Assembly: GCA_036345935.2 (NCBI GenBank)
Contig: JADWOT020000010.1
Coordinates: forward strand, 8,627,576 to 8,691,575
Direction of reading: 5' to 3'
Source: Taenia hydatigena
Lineage: Eukaryota > Platyhelminthes > Cestoda > Cyclophyllidea > Taeniidae
Length of the DNA: 64,000 nt
In this document: one piece after another, positions 56,855 through 64,000 of the stretch
Position numbering within the stretch: the stretch's first letter is position 1
Layout of the letters: each line of letters begins with the position of its first letter
Translations under genes and position numbers: made by a program
The notes under the pieces: generated by a model
Database searches by the model: none
Told to the model about the DNA's origin: nothing
What the model saw: only the letters and a program-made list of their open reading frames with translations

Positions 56855-59800
56855 CCTTACGCTTTTGATGAACCAAGAGGATTCCGATGCTATCGTGCCT
56901 CGCAAAGCACGTCGGACAATGCACAGGAAATTTAACTAAAATATGCAAAATATTTGGAATTCAATTCAAGCATCTTCCTTGTGGCTGTACAAGTGTCATA
57001 ATAAGGTAATCATTTGGTGCACTTATGAGGTTAAAGCAAAATTAGGCGCACAAAACAAAAAAGATTTACTGCAGTCCTAGGTAAATTCCATGAAAATGAG
57101 CATGCCGCATTCAAGAAAGGCACTTGCCTCCGTGCACACGAAACATGTGTGCTCGGTAAAATATGGCGTTAATAAATGGGAGATAGCATACTGAGCAGAC
57201 GGTGTTCATTGCGATGAAATGTGTAAAATCCTGCAGTGCAACTCATAAGGCAGAACCCTGCTGGAATCTGTGCTCAGCCCTAAAAGTGACTACAAGTCGA
57301 GATATCATTAGTTACTCAATCTGTTTAAAGTCTGACTGGTAATGAACTTGCCTCAACTAGTGCGCATTTTCGTCATGCTTCATATTGTAGTGTGTATTTG
57401 GGATTTAGGTTTCCTTAAAATTAGTCTAAATTCTATTCGTTTGATTATGTGATTTGACAAAGTGCATCTTTTGAGAGGGTCCATTTCCGTAAAAGGGTTT
57501 AAAATGCCAAATGTGTCATATCCTTCCTTCCTAGAAAGTCAAATTTACGAGAGAAATTGCATTAAGCTATTCGAAAAATATTTTATTAACAATATTGCTT
57601 ATTTAACCTGCGATCAAAACAACTTCTCTGTGTTTGGGTGACTGATTGGCCCATTACGTAATCTTGGGCCATGAAGCACGCTATTCGCTGCATGCGTTTA
57701 AGTGAGCGATCGCAAGTCTAATGTGGTGGGGTCTCTATCTTACACTGCTGGTGTTGAGCACTCGAAAATCCGGATTTTAACGCGCAACAAACAAAGGACC
57801 CGCAAAAATCAACAAAAAGTAATGCAATAGAAAGAACAATTCAAGTTCGCGGTAAATTGCATTGGAATACAGTCGTCAATAAGGCAATAAGTTGGCAGAA
57901 AAAGAACCGTTTGATGTGAGCCCTAACACCTCTTTCACATCCGACGTTAATCCAGCACAACGATTAGGTAAAATACGAAAATGCGCTGATTTTCAGGCTT
58001 TGCTCTACCAAGGAGAGGATAAAAATAAATGATTGGGTCCACTTTGATTCTTTTGGCAACGAAAGCCTTCGAAAGCATCCTTAAAAGAAGTAGGAGACGT
58101 TTGTGAAAGAACGGCTGGCATAGACACTTGTCCAGCTGGGTCCATTAGATAATGTGCTGAAACAGAGCAGTGGCAAATCGCAGTGCCATCTTATCGATCC
58201 GCTTGACCCGTCAAATTGGTACCTGGTTATTCATTACTGCCCCTTATCAACACACTAATAGACATCTCACTGATTAGATGTCAACTTTCCGTCAATTCTT
58301 CTCTTAAGTGTTATAGCCATTCAATGCTGCAAAGCACAAGTCGACTCTTGTCGCATCATGTTAGCCTCTTCACAGTAGAAGCGACACCATGGGCATATTC
58401 GCTTTTGGCCTGCTTGAGCACGAATTTATGTTTGCTGTGCAGTACAATTAAAAACACCACAGGATAACGATTTCAATTGTACTGCAATGAATACGTGCAT
58501 AGTGTGCATACGTAGTGATTACACGCATGGACTTACCGTGGCTAAGTATTCGACTAAAAGCCTATTAATGTCGATTGTAACAGAAGTCTGCCATTGGTAA
58601 TCAAGGCGTTCGGCATGCAAGGTTGCCATCGAACCTAAATTTCTTTAATGAGAGACATTAGAATTGGAGCAGACTAGTTTGTCTCCAGCCCCTCATATCA
58701 CAAAAGGGAAAGGTCGGTCCCCTAAGCAAACACACCCATTGGGTGCGTCATCAAATGCACAACAAAACTTCCATTAAATTTCCGATGAGACCGAAATGTA
58801 TTTAAAAATTGACGAAAGTTCATAAAGTGTGGTTCCATATTTTCCATTAACTCGGCAAGATTTTTGCAGGTCAATATAATGTACTGCCGAGTGTGAGGTC
58901 TTGATAGGCGGGTTAGTTAAAGTCTATTTTAGGGCAATGAGCACATCTTATTGCAAATGTCCCAAACGCAGAAAGCCAATTATAATCCATGTGGCTACAA
59001 ATCGTCAAATTTGTTTTGTGTTTTTAGCTGATTCGCATACCAGCACAGTTAGCTCTCATAAGATCACTCTCATGCATCTACACATTCTGCCAGCCATCTT
59101 TCGCCGCTAAAATATAGAACTTTTGCAATTTGTTGTACTTATAAACCTGCAGTCATATTATTAATTAATAAAAGCTACCACTTTAGGCATTGCAGCTTTG
59201 AATTCTAATAAGTAGTTATCGCGAAATTCGCTCAGATGGTGATGCCAAAATGGGTATCCAAGATGGCATCGTTGTGATTCAAAAAGAATCTAGTTAGACA
59301 GGACCGCTTGTTTTGTTCATGACAATCATGGGATCACGTATTATCAAATGCCATTCTGGCTAACCTGTTTGAATCTTTATTGCCTACCGCCATACTATGC
59401 TTATGAATGCTGTCTTGGGTCAGATATTCAATAAAAAAAACAGTATGCAATTAATTTAACCTTAAATGGCATACATTGTTTATAAATTTTTCTGTAGCAA
59501 GGTATCTCGATCCACCGCCTTGTCTAACGATCTAGTAGCTATGTAAATAACGAACTTTGCGCCTCATTGTCGCCCAATGAAAATTCCTTTTGGGTAGTAA
59601 ATGCGATTTTCCAGAAATAAGGAATAGCTTCTGCGGAATCGCAGCGACATAATTTTCCATTGTTAGCCTTATTCTGGAAAGCGCTGACAAACATGTCTTA
59701 ATTGTGCCAGCCAAAAATATAAATGTTGTAGGTGTCTTGCAATTTTTCGTCCTAAGTGCCACTGTATGCGACTTAGGTGTGATGAACTAATTCATAGTGG

Positions 59801-61964
59801 ACTGTAGTTGGCCTTAATAGCACCGCTTTAGACCCCTAACGTGTAAGCCACACAAATGTGAAATGTGCTAAACGGCTTACGCATTCCGATGCGATACGGG
59901 TAAGTTTGCACTTTCATAGGCACTAACAAAGAATCTTCAAGATCCTGACAACCATGACTCACAGAAGAAGATAAATATTCTGTCATTTTGTCTTAGCCTT
60001 AATTCAAATCAAACATGGTCATCGCTGAAAACTTCTAGCAGCCAAAGGAAAGTAAACCATGAACAACATATGCTTTTACGCGTACGCTCAGAACCGACAC
60101 TATCTTAAACTCATTTATGAAACAAATCGTCACAGCTTTAAGTCTCCTTTTCTACCAGTTAATTGAGCTGTTAAAATACGCAGAAGTGTCCCCAACACGT
60201 TGTCAAAAACCCACAAACAAGCAAATTTTAGTCCTTTTTGCATGAAACATTTGCTGAGGTAACCAGTATTTAGCACAACAAGCACTAAGCAAATTAGGAA
60301 ATTGTAATAAGCTTAGACATTAATTTTACTAAGAACTGTAGGCCATGGTAATTGTAGCTCTTGCATTACATGGGAATCAGGAGAGGTTGAGACAGGCCTC
60401 CAAAGCCGGTTTAAACCACTCCTCGTTCACTGTGACGAGGTGAGTGAAAAAATCATGCACTGCTATATAAATTCACATGCAAAACTGCATTTTACTTGAA
60501 ATTTCAAGAAATTAGCAGTTTTGGACCGTCGGTTTAAAAGGAGGGTGCGAGCAAACGCTTTTAGACACGTGGACTCAAAGTCGTATGGGACAGAGGCTGG
60601 TAAAGGAAAGGTGTTTCTTACATATCAGTTGCTGGTTTCGAAGCCTGTAGCAATGATGCAGATTCTGTGAAATGTTGACGGAACCGGAGTTTATACTTAC
60701 CCGTTACTGCACGATACTTAGGAGTGGAAAGATTTGACAACAACACGTTCATTCGAACTTTCGAAGGAGCACGGGCCACAATGCGTGCTGTTTGTGTTTT
60801 GTGCCAATTGACTCACTTCTTAGCCACTTCACTGTGACGCAAATTTGGGAGTGTGCGCCTCCTGCATAGGATTAAATCCAATGTGCTCTGCTCGCACATA
60901 AACTGCTCCTAATTTTATCCTTTTCGTAACACTCAGCAGTCCATTGGAAAGGTCTCAGAGGCACGACTTTGCTGTACAAAATGATGTGTAGAATGTTCAA
61001 CGTAGGAAACAGTGTAAGAGCACACGAATTCTTGTCATTCCTGTAGGTGTTCCTTTCGCTGTGATGCCTGCATTACAACGGCAATTCAAGGTGTCTTTCT
61101 GGATACTTCTGCCTTGCCATTGTATGGAACCAATAGTTCGAAAGAGCTGGGATAAAGCGCAAGCGCCTCAATGGAATTCGTATGTTGCAAGCAAGTTCTT
61201 GCTAATTCAAATTTCATTTATTGGCACAAACCATCCAGTAAGGCAAAACCTCAAGCCGCGGGTAGTTTAGAATCATGCTGTAGCTTAAACCAAATAAGCT
61301 TCTGTTTGACTGTGCAAAATTAATTTGGTACTGCAAACAGAACCGGATGAGGTAAACACTATCTTTAACCACGATTTGGCATCGATTAATTTGACGTACA
61401 ACCTAGTTGATAGGTGCGTTTCTATGTTGACTGAGGCATCAACTAGAACGACTGGAAGTAGGCATGAAATGTGGACTAACTGGCAGGGGTGGTTATAAGA
61501 GGTGTGGAGACTTCAGACCTCAACGACACATCAGCAAGTATTGTTCAATGTGACAGCATGCGTAGCACATCCTGTAGTTGCAGTCAGACTCATTTGTTTG
61601 TTTCGGACTGAATGCAGTATTTTCAAACTCGTACGAGCATGGTGCATGCTCTTCCAATTTAGCGTAGTGTGCTTACTCATGCAGTGACGGTAAATGCAGT
61701 TTCATGATTTATTACTCTTCAAGCCATTGCCGCGAATAACACCTTAGAATCGTTTGACTCTAAGGCAGTTGACTAACTAGTTGAGCATCTAATCTGCAGT
61801 GGATCAGGGATAATTCACTTCGCTAAGTGACGCTGCTTTGTGGCTTCAAACAAAACGCCATGGACAAATCGCTTGATGGAAAAGGCAATCACAAGCCTGT
61901 TTATAAGTAAACAGACGGCAATAGAATCAACATTCAACAAGACGTCGATGAAAGAGAGGCAGAG
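56855..61964. other. No supported gene
   Basis: Mostly non-coding. The minus-strand frame at 59532-59762 is the only moderately protein-like candidate and has no splice support. A CACTGTGACG motif is repeated at 60429 and 60828. Confidence 0.45.
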
Positions 61965-62310
61965 TTATTTGCTCTGACAAGCATCAAAATAAGCACTGTA
62001 ATTGGAGCTGGTCGGTTTTGATGAAGGATGAAAAGTAATTTCGCCTCTTTTGCCGGATTGGTTGACAGTTAGCGGCACTAAAAAACGTCTGTGAATCTTG
62101 AGTGCGTGCGTGCGTGGGTGACCGCATGGCAGCAGAGTAGCCAATAAGAGGTGGCGATTCAGAGAACGCTTCACAGCCTCACGCATTTGGCTGGCCTTGA
62201 CCCTGAATTGATCACTAACACACTCAGTGCACACAATTATGTGATGCTGACCAATCTGGAGAGATTGTGCTAGATGTCAAGCTCCACAGTTTTCTAAAAT
62301 GTTGCTGCGT
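61965..62310 (-). repeat. Diverged inverted duplicate, copy 1
   Basis: Read on the minus strand this matches 62985-63300 on the plus strand. Shared words include GATTGG, CATCACAT, GTGTTAGTGATCAA, AGGGTCA, CACTCTGCTGC, CGCACGCAC and ATCCTTCATCAAA. Both strands carry open frames of about 90 codons in one copy or the other, but differences fall in all codon positions, so selection on a protein is not apparent. Confidence 0.6.
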
Positions 62311-62984
62311 TGTTGGATGCTTCTTTAACGTAAAATAGAGTGAGACGTTTTAGGGTAGCAGACTTTAGCACTTGGGACTCTACAAGTAGCATCCGTTGAT
62401 CAAGGCTAGACGATGTTGCATAAATTCAAGTCATCTTTCTCATATGTTCAACCTTTAGTTCACACTTTTAATTTTATCTTCTTCACCATCCCACTGGCTT
62501 AGGGAAGATTAGGTCACCAACTTATCGCCATGATACGCGTTTCGTAGCGGCCTGAATTCTACACCCTACAGATTGTTATTATTGCTATTACACGAGCTCC
62601 CGAAATTATGCTCCTCATAATAGGGCAGTGCAAGATTCGATTTGATTAGTTACGCTTTTAATACGTCCTTGTTGCTGGATGGCAAAATAACGTCCCTGGG
62701 ATAAAAACAGAGACGCGAGCAAATGGTACTCCAGGTTCTCATTTCTAAGGTACGTGTGAGACAATGGTCTAGTGAGGAAAGGAAAATGCAACTGTTTTGA
62801 TAAGGATTGGAGTGAAGGAATACGAAACAACAACTAGGTATGTGCGGAAGTCAAGTCACTCTCATACACTATCATCCAGTCCTGAAGTATGGATGCCTCC
62901 TGATGAATCTCAAGTCTTACATTCTAGCCATGCTTGATGGCATAGTGAGATTGTGAAGTGCCCGCGTTCCTGCAAAGAGCATCG
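62311..62984. other. Spacer between inverted duplicate copies
   Basis: No gene seen. It contains a 72-codon minus-strand frame without support. Confidence 0.4.
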
Positions 62985-63300
62985 CAGTAAACTCTGGTGT
63001 CTGGCACCCTTGCACAACACTCCTGATTGGTTGGCATCACATCGAGATGTGTGTTGTGTGTGTTAGTGATCAACATAGGGTCAGAGTCAACCAAGTGCTC
63101 TGCCTTTGCCACCTCCCACTAACCACTCTGCTGCTACGCACGCACACGTTCCTTCTTCTCCGTAACTCCAGAAAGGTGGTCTTGTGGTATTTCTCTCTGC
63201 TAATCAATGTGGTGAAGATCCTTCATCAAACCCGCTTGCCAGCCTTGCCATTCTGCAACTATTTCAATGCTTACAACGATGACTACTTTAGCTGGATATT
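62985..63300 (+). repeat. Diverged inverted duplicate, copy 2
   Basis: This is the partner of 61965-62310. The minus strand here has an open frame (62924-63112) with a cysteine-containing stretch, ECCARVPDTRVYCDALC. In copy 1 the corresponding codons lose the cysteines and include two stops. If that frame was ever a gene, copy 1 is a dead copy. Confidence 0.6.
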
Positions 63301-64000
63301 TGGACTAGTAGGAGTTGAGAAACTGTAGAGAGCATCAAATCTTTTTCAGCAATCACATACATGTCCAATTTTGCTAGGAAATAAGTGTGCCGAAACAAAA
63401 GTAGAGGAGCATGATTAGGAATCGCACAAAATTTGGAAATATCGCGCCTCGTTGAGATTGGAAGGATACAAGTACAAGCTCTGCCGTGAATTATGACACC
63501 TTAGATAATATCCACTGCAATGTTAAACAGATGGTATTTGTTGTTAGGGATTGAAATCCACACGTATATGACGAATATTCTTGTGCTGCTGAAGGTGACA
63601 CATTGAAAGTATAGTAGCGTGATACTCGAATGAAGTGCGTCTAGAGCAAGCGCATACAGCTGATATCATGTTGGTGCAGCGAAGTGCTCTGCTCCCAATG
63701 GGCCTTATATGTGGGCATGACAGCTGTGTCTAGATGGACCCATCCACTAATTGCTTTAGTGTAAGTGAACTCCAAGCTTCACTCATCATGCACTACGACC
63801 ATGCATCCTGATCAGGTACGACACTTGTCAAATTTATCAGGCAAGATCCTTTAATTTTGACTGTAAACTACATTTGCAGGAGAAAGATAGAACGCTAAAG
63901 ATGTGACAATGTGAAGCATAAGGGATTCGCCCTACTTCACCTCCCATTGTGATCTGTATTGGAACCAATGCAAGAGGGAGACTCATAGAAAGAATGGAGA
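63301..64000. other. No supported gene
   Basis: Non-coding-looking sequence to the end of the window. Confidence 0.4.

Noticed and set aside
59532..59762. 76-codon minus-strand frame
   Set aside because: Somewhat protein-like, but no splice sites, domain or neighbouring exon support it.
1..64000. tRNA, rRNA, spliced-leader RNA and CRISPR features
   Set aside because: No cloverleaf with a proper T-loop box, no rRNA-like sequence and no regularly spaced identical repeats were seen on either strand by eye.

Overview
The window looks like nuclear DNA of a multicellular animal. There are no bacterial-style operons: long AT-leaning non-coding stretches surround short open blocks that begin at pyrimidine-AG acceptors and end at GT donors. 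One block is an animal-type basic helix-loop-helix domain of the TCF21/musculin/HAND type. Small introns and few simple repeats would fit a compact invertebrate genome such as a parasitic flatworm, but nothing here fixes the phylum. All gene models were read by eye.

Most supported exons are on the minus strand. From low to high coordinates: two exons of an unrecognised protein (8.2-9.9 kb); a coding-dense block with two phase 1-1 exons (12.2-15.1 kb); weak candidates at 18-20 kb; an unequal tandem duplication (20.0-21.1 kb); a near-identical 187-bp inverted repeat pair (23.0 and 27.0-27.2 kb); a strand-asymmetric block with long minus-strand reading frames (29.4-30.3 kb); an old tandem repeat of about 62 bp (34.46-34.9 kb); the bHLH gene (39.26-39.96 kb); two exons of one or two unknown proteins (41.8-43.9 kb), one of them fibronectin-III-like; a cysteine-rich terminal exon with a knottin/Dickkopf-N-like pattern (48 kb); two exons of unknown products (51.0-52.0 kb); a three-exon 167-residue protein with two C2H2 zinc fingers (56.2-56.85 kb); and a diverged inverted duplicate (62 and 63 kb).

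The best-supported calls are the bHLH exon, the zinc-finger gene and the cysteine-rich exon. The other exons rest on open frame, residue composition and plausible splice sites only, and several may be chance: in 64 kb of this composition, frames of 60-100 codons arise at random. No tRNA, rRNA, CRISPR array or intact transposase or reverse transcriptase was recognised. The two transcription-factor-like genes and the secreted cysteine-rich protein are not obviously linked in function.
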